Assembly (NCBI GenBank): GCA_016191015.1
Contig: JACPPM010000238.1
Coordinates: 1 to 63,723 of the forward strand
Reading direction: 5' to 3'
Source: Acidobacteriota bacterium
GTDB taxonomy: Bacteria; Acidobacteriota; CAIWXX01
DNA length: 63,723 nucleotides
The notes beneath the pieces are model-generated. The model was given only the letters and a program-made list of their open reading frames with translations. It did not search any database and was not told the origin of the DNA. The position numbers were made by a program, and so were the translations under genes. Of this stretch, positions 8,629 through 17,721 are shown one piece after another (the stretch's first letter is position 1; each line of letters starts with the position of its first letter).

Positions 8629-10376
8629 TGCCAGGAAAACCGTCCGTGCCGACCATTCGCACTCTGCTCGATTTTATGGTCGAGCAGGGGTTGATCGGGC
8701 GTGGTGATGCCGAGCGGGTGCAGCGCGAGGATCGCGAGCATGGCGGAGGAGCCATCTTCAACCTGCTCAAGCTGAAGCTCGCCACCGCTCCCAAGCTCTT
8801 TGCGTTCGTCGAAGAGAACATGGGCCTCCTCTACTCCCTCCCCGAGGATTCGCCACCCGATCCGACGCTCCTCGATCTCATTCCTCCGAACATAGCGCAC
8901 TTTTACAAGATCGTACCGCTGAGCCTCGAGGGCAATACCCTCACCCTCGCTGCCTCCGCCGTGAGCTCCTCCCAACTCCTCCCTGCCATCGAGGAGATTA
9001 CGGGGTACAAGGTGAAGGTGATGATCACGCACCCGGCAGCGCTGAACCGTGCGCTCGACAGCTACTACGGCGCCCGCCTGGAGGCTGGTGTGGTCGACGC
9101 CACTTCGGGAGAGCGCATTTTCGTCCTGAAGGACGAGGACAAGCAGGTCCGTCCCGTCACGCTCCACATGCTCAACGAGAGCTCGGCGCCCGCCGACTGG
9201 CTGCGGACGATTCTGGCGGAAGCCGTGATGAAGCGGAGCCGTCACATCCATTTCAGGCAACACGGCGACGATGTCCATGTCTCCTTCGTGAAGGAGGGCG
9301 AGGCGTACGTCGAGTTCAAGCTCGTGCCTGCGCTGTTTCAGTCCATCGCTACCTTCATCGACTACCTCACGGGCCTGGGGGGCGCCGAGTTGCAGTCGCC
9401 GCAGGAGAAGCGGGTCAAGATCAAGATCAACGAGCGGATGATCAACCTTCAGATCAGCTCAGTGCCCCTCGAGTCCGGCCGGAGTCTCACGTTCGAGCTC
9501 TATGACGACAAGAGCTTCGAGGGGTTCTTTCAGAATCTTTTCGATGCGCGCCACGGGGAAGAGGAGTTCGTCCGGAATCTGATGCGCGAACGCAAGGGGA
9601 TGGTCCTGATCTCCGCCTCGCCCACCGCCCAGAAGAAGCTTGTCCTCTACTCGCTGCTGCGCGAAACGCTCCGCACGACACAATCGGTCTTCACGTTGGA
9701 GGAATCGGTATTTTACACGATGCCCGGGGTTCAGCAGGTCTCCACAGGTATCGCCGGCACCAAGGCCTTTTCGCGGATGCTGGAAGCCGCTCTGCGCCAG
9801 CGGCCCGAGGTCCTTGCGATCGAGACGGTGCGAGAGGCGGCGGCGATGGAGATGGTGCTGCTGAGCTGCAGCCGGTGCCTGGTCGTCTCTGTCTACACAT
9901 CTCCCGATCTGTTCGCGACACTGCGCTGGCTCGCGGATAACGGCTTCAGGTCGGCGCTACGGGCGCGGATCATCCCGGCGATCATTCAAGCGACGACTGT
10001 CGACCGCCTGTGCAAATACTGCCGGAAGGAGTGCAGGCTGGACGAGAACGAGTTGTCCAGATACGGGATGGAGGAGCACCGCGAGACCATTTTCTATTCG
10101 AACAGTGGATGCCCGTTTTGCAAGGGTGCCGGGATCCTTCACGAAGAGCCTCTCTGTGCAGTGACGCCGATCGACGATGAGCTTGTGGCACTGCTTGACC
10201 AACCGGCTCCCCGCCAAGCCATCTTGACCCGCCGGCGATTGAGCGCGCGTGCCGGAGCGCAGAGCGCGCAGAGCGCGCCGAGCTTCCCGACTCTCCTCCA
10301 AAAGGGACTGGCGCTGGCGGCGGCAGGCAAAGCAGATGTGCTGGACGTGCTCAGGAAGTGTGCGTTCCTCGCCTAA
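8628..10376 (+). CDS. GspE/PilB-like protein with degenerate nucleotide-binding motifs
   Basis: The 582-aa protein has the layout of a type II secretion / type IV pilus assembly ATPase. Residues ~10-150 form a GspE-II N-terminal domain, followed by the catalytic-domain fold and a C-terminal zinc motif (CKYCRKEC and CPFCKGAG, ~461-497). The usual Walker A (GPTGSGKTT) is replaced by SASPTAQKKL (~328-338). The Walker B region (GEIRD) is replaced by IETVREAA (~394). The fold thus appears preserved while ATP binding and hydrolysis are probably lost. It is coupled to the SPOR gene; no other pilus genes are in view. It may be a regulatory or structural pseudo-ATPase; ordinary PilB is unlikely. Confidence 0.8.
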   Translation: MPGKPSVPTIRTLLDFMVEQGLIGRGDAERVQREDREHGGGAIFNLLKLKLATAPKLFAFVEENMGLLYSLPEDSPPDPTLLDLIPPNIAHFYKIVPLSLEGNTLTLAASAVSSSQLLPAIEEITGYKVKVMITHPAALNRALDSYYGARLEAGVVDATSGERIFVLKDEDKQVRPVTLHMLNESSAPADWLRTILAEAVMKRSRHIHFRQHGDDVHVSFVKEGEAYVEFKLVPALFQSIATFIDYLTGLGGAELQSPQEKRVKIKINERMINLQISSVPLESGRSLTFELYDDKSFEGFFQNLFDARHGEEEFVRNLMRERKGMVLISASPTAQKKLVLYSLLRETLRTTQSVFTLEESVFYTMPGVQQVSTGIAGTKAFSRMLEAALRQRPEVLAIETVREAAAMEMVLLSCSRCLVVSVYTSPDLFATLRWLADNGFRSALRARIIPAIIQATTVDRLCKYCRKECRLDENELSRYGMEEHRETIFYSNSGCPFCKGAGILHEEPLCAVTPIDDELVALLDQPAPRQAILTRRRLSARAGAQSAQSAPSFPTLLQKGLALAAAGKADVLDVLRKCAFLA

Positions 10377-10378
10377 GT

Positions 10379-10703
10379 CAGAGTTCAAAGCTTAAAGTTC
10401 AAAGTTCAAAGTTGGACGGGCTTGGGGGAGGCGTAGGCACGCGATCACGCACGAGAGCTCGAAATCCCGTGGATCGAGACCGAGAGCTGTTTCCGAGGCG
10501 GGGCGGCCGCTCTTGAGGTCGCAGACTGCACCCACTCCCGTTCCTACGAGGCACCAAGCGCTCACTAGTTTTCACAAGGCATGATGAAGAAGGACGAACA
10601 GGGTCTTGAGACATGTGGCCTGGGTCCCCTCCCCCGTTGCGGGTGGCGGCGACGACCGCTTCGGTTGCGGCTGGTCCGCATCGGGAACTTTGAACCTTGA
10701 GCT
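10379..10703. repeat. Family E inverted pair bounding the intergenic segment before lnt
   Basis: The left end (10380-10412) reads GAGTTCAAAGCTTAAAGTTC and further TTCAAAG units. The right end (10686-10703) is the reverse complement type, AACTTTGAACCTTGAGCTC. The interior (10413-10685) has no gene. It contains a degenerate family C stretch around 10638-10675 (GGCGGCGACGACC / GGTTGCGGC). The same arrangement recurs at 62099-62170. Confidence 0.65.
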
Positions 10704-10705
10704 CG

Positions 10706-12235
10706 ATGCGCTCCTCTCCCCTGCTCCGCTCCCTTGCCATGGGCGCCGCATCGGGGTTGCTGATGCTGCTCTCGATGCCACCGTTTCGGACCGGCTTGGT
10801 TGCGTGGGTCTGCCTTGTCCCGCTCCTGTTCGCGGTCCAGATCTCGCGCTCCGGATGGCAGGCGTTTCTCGGCGGCTGGACGTGCGGTCTGGTTTTTTTC
10901 GGCGGCTGCGTTTACTGGACGTCGCTGGTCATGACCATGTACGGCGGCTTGTCGCGGCCGGTCGCGTGGGCGGTCACGGGGCTGTTCGTTGCCTATCTCT
11001 CGTTGTTCCCTGCCGTCTTCGCGTGGGCGGGCTCCAGAGTGAGGGTTGGATTCCAGGCGGCGTGGCTGCCTCTGAGTCCGCTCATCTGGGTGGCCTGTGA
11101 GTACTTGAGGACGACACTTTTCACGGGCTTCCCCTGGTGCCTTCTCGGCTACAGCCAGCACGATCTTCTTGCGGCGGCGCAGGTTGCGAGTATCGGCGGG
11201 ATCTACGCGGTCTCGGCGGTCGTGGCGTTAGGCTCGGTCGTCGTAGTCACGGCGATGACTCGCCGTCAGACCTTGACGCTCGCGCTTGCCGGAATCGTGG
11301 TGGGGACAATTGCATGGGGCCGGTACGAGATGTCGCGGTATCCTGAACCGGGCCGTACTCTTCGTGTGGGGCTGGTCCAGCCTTGTACACCACCGATCAT
11401 CAGCCGGTCCGACGAAAGCGAGGCGGCGATGCGGCAGCATCTCGCTCTGACGGCTCGCCTCCACGACGTTGATCTCGTTGTCTGGCCCGAGAACTCACTG
11501 CTCCGCAACGTGTCCGAATTCGACTATTTCCGTGAGCGGCTGGTAAGGGCGTCGGCGCGGGCAGGAGCGCCAATATTGGTGAATTCGATCGAAGACACCG
11601 GCTGGGAGGTTTTCAACAGCACCGTGCTCGTCACTCCTGCGCAGCCGAAGTTCCCCCGGTACGACAAGATACATCTCGTCCCTTTCGGCGAGTACGTCCC
11701 ACTGCGAAAAGCGCTCTTCTTTGCGGGGAAGATCTTGAACGAAGTCTCGGATTTTTCGCCGGGCAGGAAGCGGGTCATCTTCGACGCAGCCGGAGTGCGG
11801 GTGGCATCGGCCATCTGCTACGAGATTATCTATCCTGGCGAGGTGGTGGCGTTCGTCCGAGGCGGCGCTGAGCTCCTCGTGACACAGTCCAACGATTCTT
11901 GGTACGGCAACACGGGGATGCCGCACCAGCACCAGGCGATGGCCGCATTCCGATCCATCGAGAATCGCCGGTACCTCGTGCGGGCCACCAACTCCGGGAT
12001 CTCGAGCGTGGTCGATGCGGCGGGCCGCACCATAGTCGCCACCGCCCTCGGCGACGTGACGGCGGTGGCAGCCGAGGTGCGTCCATCTTCCCGATTGACA
12101 CTCTACGCGCGGTCGCACGATCTTCTCGCACGCGCATGTGTGCTTCTCTCGGGGCTCCTCCTCGGGGCGACGGTGGCCCGTCGAGCCGGTCGGGAGATCG
12201 AGCCCAGTCACATCATCTCGGGTGGGTCCGGATGA
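10706..12235 (+). CDS. lnt: Apolipoprotein N-acyltransferase
   Basis: The 509-aa protein starts at ATG 10706 (MRSSPLLRSLAMGAASG); the TTG at 10697 lies in a repeat arm. About eight TM segments, most in the first 200 residues, precede a periplasmic nitrilase-like domain. The catalytic triad is visible: Glu in WPENSLL, Lys in YDKIHLVPFGEYVP and Cys in ASAICYEIIYP. A further TM helix lies at the C-terminus. Lnt transfers an acyl chain from phospholipid to the N-terminal Cys of lipoproteins in the inner membrane, the last step of lipoprotein maturation. It is probably a single-gene unit. Confidence 0.95.
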   Translation: MRSSPLLRSLAMGAASGLLMLLSMPPFRTGLVAWVCLVPLLFAVQISRSGWQAFLGGWTCGLVFFGGCVYWTSLVMTMYGGLSRPVAWAVTGLFVAYLSLFPAVFAWAGSRVRVGFQAAWLPLSPLIWVACEYLRTTLFTGFPWCLLGYSQHDLLAAAQVASIGGIYAVSAVVALGSVVVVTAMTRRQTLTLALAGIVVGTIAWGRYEMSRYPEPGRTLRVGLVQPCTPPIISRSDESEAAMRQHLALTARLHDVDLVVWPENSLLRNVSEFDYFRERLVRASARAGAPILVNSIEDTGWEVFNSTVLVTPAQPKFPRYDKIHLVPFGEYVPLRKALFFAGKILNEVSDFSPGRKRVIFDAAGVRVASAICYEIIYPGEVVAFVRGGAELLVTQSNDSWYGNTGMPHQHQAMAAFRSIENRRYLVRATNSGISSVVDAAGRTIVATALGDVTAVAAEVRPSSRLTLYARSHDLLARACVLLSGLLLGATVARRAGREIEPSHIISGGSG

Positions 12236-12265
12236 GGTACGGCATCAGCCGCGGACGGAGAGCGC

Positions 12266-12462
12266 CGACTCCCATTCCTCAGCTCTCGCCCCCCGACGCG
12301 GCGCAGCCGCGCGTGAGAGCGATCTTCCGAGCCACTCTGATCCGTCCGAGGCGACTGCGCCGATCCTGCACTCCTCTCCTCCTGCTTTCCTTAGAGGGAT
12401 CGGGAGGATTCAGCATTCTCAAGTATCTTGCCATTCCGTGTCAGCACTCCACTTCTTAGACA
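12266..12462 (-). repeat. Family D repeat, inverted copy
   Basis: Read on the minus strand it matches 7650-7820: GGAAAGCAGGAGGAGAGG, GTGCAGGATCGGCGCAGTC, GGCTCGGAAGATCGCTC. A GC-rich hairpin (GACGCGGCGCAGCCGCGCG, 12296-12314) takes the place of the family C hairpin. It lies between the convergent lnt and sensor genes. Confidence 0.65.
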
Positions 12463-12469
12463 CCAGAGA

Positions 12470-15019
12470 CTACTTCTCGTCCGTGTTGCTGCTGTACTCC
12501 GGATAGTGTTTCTCGAAACACTCCGGGCAGATACTGTGGCTGAACTCAGCTTCCGACCGATCCCGGATGTAGGTCTCGATCTGCTTCCAGTACCCGGCGT
12601 CATCGCGGACCTTCTTGCAGTGAGCGCAGATCGGGAGCAGGCCCCGCAGGATCTTCATATTCGCGACGGCTTCGTCGATCCCCCGCTGCAGTGCATCAGC
12701 CCGCAGGCGAAGCTGTCGAGTGCGGAGGCGAACGACGCCGAGGACAGCGAGGAACGCAAGGAGAGCTCCCCCGATCTGCGCCCATCTGGTCTCCCAGAGA
12801 TGGCGTGCAACGATTACCTTGAGGTGGATGGGCGGAGACCAGCCAAACTCTCCGGATCCCTCGAGTCGCGCACTGACATCGACACTCCATTCGCCGGCAC
12901 CCATGTTCTCCAATGTCATCTCTCGTGCCGCCCCGGGGGGTGACCATTCAGGCCGGAGCCTCAGCACGCGCGTCCGGTATTCGACCGGAACCAGACCCAG
13001 CCACGGAGCGGCCCACGCCAGGCGCAGCCGTCTCTGATCGGCCGCGAGGTGAGCGGCGCCATCGGGTTGCAGCGGCGGCAACTCCTGCCATTGGCACCTC
13101 AGTGGAGGCGCGGGCAGTCCTGTGATTCCCGGATCGAACCTCGCAAGCGAAGCCATGGTCCCAACCAGGACCGAGTCGTCGCGGGCCACGAGAAGGCCGC
13201 CCAGGTTGCATTCGTCTTCGATCAAGCCGGATCGGGCATCGTAAACTTTCCAACGCCCGCCACGATAGTGTCCGACCCCGGCGGAGCCGCCGGCCCAGAT
13301 TGATCCGTCTCTGGCCCGGCCGAGCGAGTAGATTGTCTGTCCGGGTATTCCATCCGCGCCGGTCAAGAGGCGCCACGTTCCGTCTCGCAGCGTCCCAATC
13401 CCGCCCATTCCTCCCACCCATATTTCGCCATCACCGGCATCGATCACACAGTTCGGCGACTGTGGAAGACCCGGTGTCGCCTCCGCCATGTGCTGTTCGA
13501 TTCCACCCGCGCGGACAATCGCGAGGCTCCGCACAGTGGCGATCCACATCTCATCCTGGTTGATCCAGGTCATCCCGCGAATATTCTTTTCGGCGAGCTG
13601 AGCGTTGATCGCATCGGCGGGCACCCACCCAGCTCCCTCGTTCACCAGGATCCCCTGGTGTGATGTCCCGGCGTACCATATGCCGCCGGGGGACTTGCAG
13701 AATGTCGTGATGAAGCCCGCGGGGAGATTCACAACTTTTCTGAATTTCTCCCCGTGACGCGATTCGTAGAGCCCGAACCTGCATCCGACCCACATCAGTC
13801 CGGGCTCGGGTTCCACGACGCAACGGACGTCATCGATGAGTCCCTCCTCTCGCCCGTAGTGGGACATTTTCTGCCCGTCCCAGTGCAGGATTCCCATGCC
13901 GAAGACGGCAGCCAGGAATCCACTTTCAGAGGTCTCGACGATACCGAAGACTGACGTCCGTTGAGGCACATCCGGAGTGGCCGGCCAGGCGGTGAGATGA
14001 GACCATTCTTCGCCGTGCCACTGTTGCAGGCCATAGCCGTTGAGACCGAACCAGATTGTTCCCTCACGATCGGCGAGAATGCAGAGGACGCTGGAGGGCC
14101 GCAGGCCGTTTCGCGGACCCCACTGGGTCCACACACCTGTTTCGCGGCCGAAGCAGACGAACCCGCCGCGTCCCGCCGCCCAGACCCTCCTGCGGCGATC
14201 TGCTGTGAGACATCGGATCAGACCGAATTCCCGCCCGGGGTTCGAGACCGAGGTCCATTCGACCGCCGGGGGGGCCGACATGCAGATCTCTCCCTCCTGT
14301 GTTCCGATCCAGCAATCCCCGCGGTCGGTCACCAGGAGGGCTGTGATCGGGGCTGGTCGGGAACCGCCTCCTGCCACCGGTGCGATCCGCGCTCCGTCGA
14401 TCCGCACGACACCATTCCTGCAGGCTACCCAGATGGACGGACTGCCGCGCCGAGATGCAACCGCGACGGCCGGACCGGGCAAGGAAGCCGCGCTCACAGG
14501 CTGCTCCCAGCCGGTTCTCATCGGTGACAGGCAGCGGAAGAGGCCCCCCTCCTGATCCACCATCCAGAGATGTCCCTCGGATGTCTCGGCGAGAGACGCC
14601 GCTCCAACCCCGGTCTTGAGGAACCTCCACCGCGTCAGATCGTATGTGAACACTCCCGGTGTTCCTCCAAGGTAGACACCGCCCCCACGCCGAGGCACCG
14701 CGGAGTAGAGGGCGCCAAAGGCGGGCAACCCGGACGGAGACGGTACTGTTGTGATCGCCGTTCCGTCGAACGTGGCGGCGCCGTCGAGTGTCGCGATCCA
14801 GAGCACTCCCTCCTCGTCTTGCGCGAGGCTCATCACGGTCGACTGCGGAAGCCCGCGGTCCGTGCGCCGTTGAAACGAGCGGAAGGCACGGACTGGGGTC
14901 GGGCTCGGGTTCTCGTCCGAAGCCAGCAAGACGCCATGGCTCGCAAGGAAAGCGAGGCAGCAGATAATTCGGGCGAAAAACATAAGCAAGAATATGAACC
15001 CGCCGATAAAAAATGCCAT
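12470..15019 (-). CDS. Two-component-regulator propeller (Reg_prop/Y_Y_Y) membrane protein with zinc-type tail, no kinase
   Basis: From ATG 15019 the protein is 849 aa. A signal anchor (FIGGFIFLLMFFARIICCLAFL) is followed by two seven-bladed propeller sets of Reg_prop repeats (SLAQDEEGVLWIATLDG, ILADREGTIWFGLNG, DGEIWVGGMGG). A Y_Y_Y Ig-like domain (~660-760), one TM helix (IGGALLAFLAVLGVVRL), a short coiled coil and a Cys4 module (CAHCKKVRDDAGYW, CPECFEKHYPE) come next. Such propellers sense extracellular ligands, often glycans. Here no histidine kinase, GGDEF or output domain follows; the protein ends after the Cys module. It probably signals through an unlinked partner. Confidence 0.85.
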   Translation of the reverse strand: MAFFIGGFIFLLMFFARIICCLAFLASHGVLLASDENPSPTPVRAFRSFQRRTDRGLPQSTVMSLAQDEEGVLWIATLDGAATFDGTAITTVPSPSGLPAFGALYSAVPRRGGGVYLGGTPGVFTYDLTRWRFLKTGVGAASLAETSEGHLWMVDQEGGLFRCLSPMRTGWEQPVSAASLPGPAVAVASRRGSPSIWVACRNGVVRIDGARIAPVAGGGSRPAPITALLVTDRGDCWIGTQEGEICMSAPPAVEWTSVSNPGREFGLIRCLTADRRRRVWAAGRGGFVCFGRETGVWTQWGPRNGLRPSSVLCILADREGTIWFGLNGYGLQQWHGEEWSHLTAWPATPDVPQRTSVFGIVETSESGFLAAVFGMGILHWDGQKMSHYGREEGLIDDVRCVVEPEPGLMWVGCRFGLYESRHGEKFRKVVNLPAGFITTFCKSPGGIWYAGTSHQGILVNEGAGWVPADAINAQLAEKNIRGMTWINQDEMWIATVRSLAIVRAGGIEQHMAEATPGLPQSPNCVIDAGDGEIWVGGMGGIGTLRDGTWRLLTGADGIPGQTIYSLGRARDGSIWAGGSAGVGHYRGGRWKVYDARSGLIEDECNLGGLLVARDDSVLVGTMASLARFDPGITGLPAPPLRCQWQELPPLQPDGAAHLAADQRRLRLAWAAPWLGLVPVEYRTRVLRLRPEWSPPGAAREMTLENMGAGEWSVDVSARLEGSGEFGWSPPIHLKVIVARHLWETRWAQIGGALLAFLAVLGVVRLRTRQLRLRADALQRGIDEAVANMKILRGLLPICAHCKKVRDDAGYWKQIETYIRDRSEAEFSHSICPECFEKHYPEYSSNTDEK

Positions 15020-15059
15020 TCGGATCTGCAAATGTCAAATGAACGGCGGATCCCCAAAT

Positions 15060-15347
15060 CCGCGGCTAGGCCGCGGATTTGGGCAATTCAAAATTCAAAA
15101 TTAAGAAACCGGAAACTGTTCGGTCAATCGTCGGGCGCGGCGTGCTCGTGTCGCTGATGAAAGCCGCCCCACACACGAGTCAACAATTCAGGCATCTCTT
15201 GACAGAAAGAGATCTCGACCGCTTCGGTGCCACGACGAGCGTTGCATCTGCGCTAGGCCCGTCACCCAGGCTTCCCCCGCTCTTGCATTTTTGATTCCTG
15301 AATCCGCGCGGCGGAGACGCAGCCTGATCGGTTGCGGCTCCGCCGCG
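15060..15347. repeat. Repeat-filled gap with family C hairpin
   Basis: The gap 15020-15669 has no gene. CAATTCAAAATTCAAAATTAAG at 15083-15105 resembles a diverged family E unit. The hairpin at 15306-15347 (GCGGCGGAGACGCAGCC / GGTTGCGGCTCCGCCGC) is family C. Downstream (15350-15430) a related inverted fragment (GGAGCCGCAACGC) appears. Nothing clear is seen at 15430-15660, except possible purine-rich ribosome-site sequence before the ABC gene. Confidence 0.6.
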
Positions 15348-15669
15348 TTGGGGAGCGCGAGAGAGACCGCAGAACGCAGTGTCTAGCGGAACCGAGCTTC
15401 GTGTTTCGCGGAGCCGCAACGCACGCTGGCGTTGGACATACCCTCCCTGGGCATGGAGATCGGGGGTCGGGATAGGTGAAGCGTTTGGAATCTGGTTTCG
15501 ATCTTGCCCAGGGCCAGCTTTGACAACTCCGGCCGAAAACCCTATGTTCAACAAATGCTCCAGGCTCAGCTTGCCGAGGATTTCCCCCCCCTCGCCCCGC
15601 GGAGCGCCTTCATTACGATCCGCAGGTCTGTTGAGATCGTAACCGAGAGCGATGACAGGTGGGTAGAGC

Positions 15670-16575
15670 GTGAGTGAGTCGGTCATCGAGGTATCGGATC
15701 TGACGCGCCGCTTCGGTGCCAAAACAGCCCTGGCCTCGGTGAGCTTGTCCATGCCGCGCGGGGCGGTGTACGGCCTCGTCGGCGCAAACGGGGCGGGCAA
15801 GACGACGCTGATCAAGCATCTTCTGGGCCTGCTACGGGCGGAGAGCGGCTCGGTGCGCGTCTTCGGCCTCGATCCCGTTGCCGATCCGGTCAGCGTCCTG
15901 TCGCGCATCGGCTACCTCTCCGAGGAAAACGACATCCCCGGCTGGATGCGCGTTGACGAGCGCATTCGCTACTCGCGCGCCTTCTATCCCGGTTGGGACG
16001 ATGTGTACGCGGAGGAGCCACGGCACACGTTCGGCCTCGACCCCATGGTGAAAATCAGGAACCTATCGAAGGGGCAGATGGCGCGGGCGGGGTTGCTCAT
16101 CGCACTGGCGCATCGCCCCGAGCTGCTCGTGCTGGATGAGCCCTCGTCCGGCCTCGATCCCATCGTTCGCCGCGACATGCTCGGCGCCGTGATTCGCACG
16201 ATCGCCCACGAAGGGCGGACAGTGCTCTTTTCGTCACACCTCGTGGGGGAGGTGGAGCAGGTCGCCGATCATGTCACGATGATCAGCCGCGGCCGCATCG
16301 CTCGGAGTGCGCCGCCGGAGGTCATCAGGGAATCTCACCGCTGCGTCACCGTCCGTTTCCCGGAGCCGCGGCATCGGCCCCCGACCGTAGCGGGCGTGAT
16401 GCGGTGGGAAAGTCAAGATCAGGAATGGACTGCTGTGGCTCGCGGCGGGTCGGGTGAGCTCGAAGTCGCCGTGGCCGGCTGGAAAGCGCGGATCGTCGCC
16501 GAGCGCTTCCCTTCCCTCGACGAGGTGTTCGTCGCCCACGCCGGGGAAGCCGCGGCGCCGGCTGAGGACGTGTAG
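15670..16575 (+). CDS. ABC transporter ATP-binding protein
   Basis: The 301-aa protein begins at GTG 15670. It shows Walker A (GANGAGKTT), a signature variant (LSKGQMARAGL), Walker B with the catalytic Glu (LLVLDEPSSGLD) and the H-loop (FSSHLVGEV). It resembles drug/lipid exporter ATPases of the CcmA/YtrB type. The C-terminal ~80 residues form an accessory domain. The next gene, 3 nt downstream, encodes only the N-terminal part of what should be its permease, so the exporter is probably incomplete. Confidence 0.9.
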   Translation: MSESVIEVSDLTRRFGAKTALASVSLSMPRGAVYGLVGANGAGKTTLIKHLLGLLRAESGSVRVFGLDPVADPVSVLSRIGYLSEENDIPGWMRVDERIRYSRAFYPGWDDVYAEEPRHTFGLDPMVKIRNLSKGQMARAGLLIALAHRPELLVLDEPSSGLDPIVRRDMLGAVIRTIAHEGRTVLFSSHLVGEVEQVADHVTMISRGRIARSAPPEVIRESHRCVTVRFPEPRHRPPTVAGVMRWESQDQEWTAVARGGSGELEVAVAGWKARIVAERFPSLDEVFVAHAGEAAAPAEDV

Positions 16576-16578
16576 TCC

Positions 16579-17709
16579 TTGCGCTCGCCCGCTGCCCCAT
16601 TCGCCTGGGAGTTTCGGCGGCGGCATCGCTGGGGACTGGCCGCTCTGACCCTCTACCTGGCCGTTCTCGGCACGCTCAGGCTTCTGGTTCTCGAGCCGGG
16701 AGAGCGTGTCACCCTCGATCACGACTGGAGTTTTGCGCTCGTGGTGGTCGTGCCCCTGGGCTCGACATTCATGTATTTCCTGGCGGTGTTCAGCTTCGGC
16801 CATGCAGGTGACCTGGCTGCACGCCATTCGATCTATCCCGCCCGAATGTTCACTCTTCCGCTGACGAACGCCGCGCTGGCGGGGTGGCCGATGTTGTATG
16901 GCTCGGCGGCGATGACGGTGCTGTGGCTGGTAACGAGGCTTCTCGCGGTGTGGCCGTCCGGAGTCGACATACCGGTCGTCTGGCCGGCGCTGCAGAGGGA
17001 CATCAGCGGGTGGAACCGGCTGGCCGATCGCCACGGGTTCATCGTGGTGTACCCGTCGGGTCTCGACGTTGGGGGCATAAGAGACTGGCGTGCGATACGC
17101 CCGGGGAAGGGTCTCACGAAGGATGTCCGATTCATCTCGGACCTGATCGACGACCTGGAGAAGGCCTACAACATCGACCCGACGAGGATTTACACCAACG
17201 GGCTCTCTAATGGCGGGGGCATGGCGTTCGTTCTCTCGTGCACGCTGTCCGGTCGCATCGCGGCGGTCGGAATGGTGGCGGCTGCGCACTACCTGCCGTG
17301 GAGCTGGAGCACAGACCACCGACCGGTGCCGATGATCTCCTTTCATGGGACAGCCGATTCCATTGCTCTGTACGAGGGCGGCACGTCGTGGTTGGGGCCG
17401 GAGCCGTCAGCGGACGTTTCGGAGCGGGCCGCGAACTGGGCTCGGCGGAATCGGTGCGGGCCCGACACCGTCGAATCGATGGTGGCAGCCGAGGTCACCC
17501 CCCGGGACTACGTAGACTGCGCTGGCGACGCGGCCGTCGTGCTGTTCACGATTCACGGCGGAGGCCATACGTGGCCTGGCGGCGGGCCCTTACCGGAGTG
17601 GTTCCTCGGACCCACGAGCAGCAGCGTCGACGCGACGCGTCAGATGTGGACATTCTTTCGTGAGCATCGGCTTCGGGAGGCGCAGAGTGCGGCGCGGGCG
17701 GCTCAATAG
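16579..17709 (+). CDS. Chimeric gene: truncated ABC permease joined in frame to a PHB-depolymerase-type esterase
   Basis: Residues 1-~138 are the N-terminus of an ABC permease with three or four hydrophobic segments (LAALTLYLAVLGTLRLLVL, FALVVVVPLGSTFMYFLAVF). From residue ~139 (RDISGWNRLADRHGFIVVYPSG) the protein is an alpha/beta-hydrolase of the PHB depolymerase/LpqC-feruloyl esterase family. It retains the GLSNGGG nucleophile elbow, an Asp region (HGTADSIALY) and the His region (HGGGHTWPGG). The esterase half lacks its usual signal peptide and first strands with the oxyanion-hole HG. The permease half lacks its remaining TM helices. The start is TTG. It is either a deletion fusion or an assembly chimera; enzyme activity is doubtful. 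Confidence 0.75.
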   Translation: MRSPAAPFAWEFRRRHRWGLAALTLYLAVLGTLRLLVLEPGERVTLDHDWSFALVVVVPLGSTFMYFLAVFSFGHAGDLAARHSIYPARMFTLPLTNAALAGWPMLYGSAAMTVLWLVTRLLAVWPSGVDIPVVWPALQRDISGWNRLADRHGFIVVYPSGLDVGGIRDWRAIRPGKGLTKDVRFISDLIDDLEKAYNIDPTRIYTNGLSNGGGMAFVLSCTLSGRIAAVGMVAAAHYLPWSWSTDHRPVPMISFHGTADSIALYEGGTSWLGPEPSADVSERAANWARRNRCGPDTVESMVAAEVTPRDYVDCAGDAAVVLFTIHGGGHTWPGGGPLPEWFLGPTSSSVDATRQMWTFFREHRLREAQSAARAAQ

Positions 17710-17721
17710 CCTGGTCGGAGC

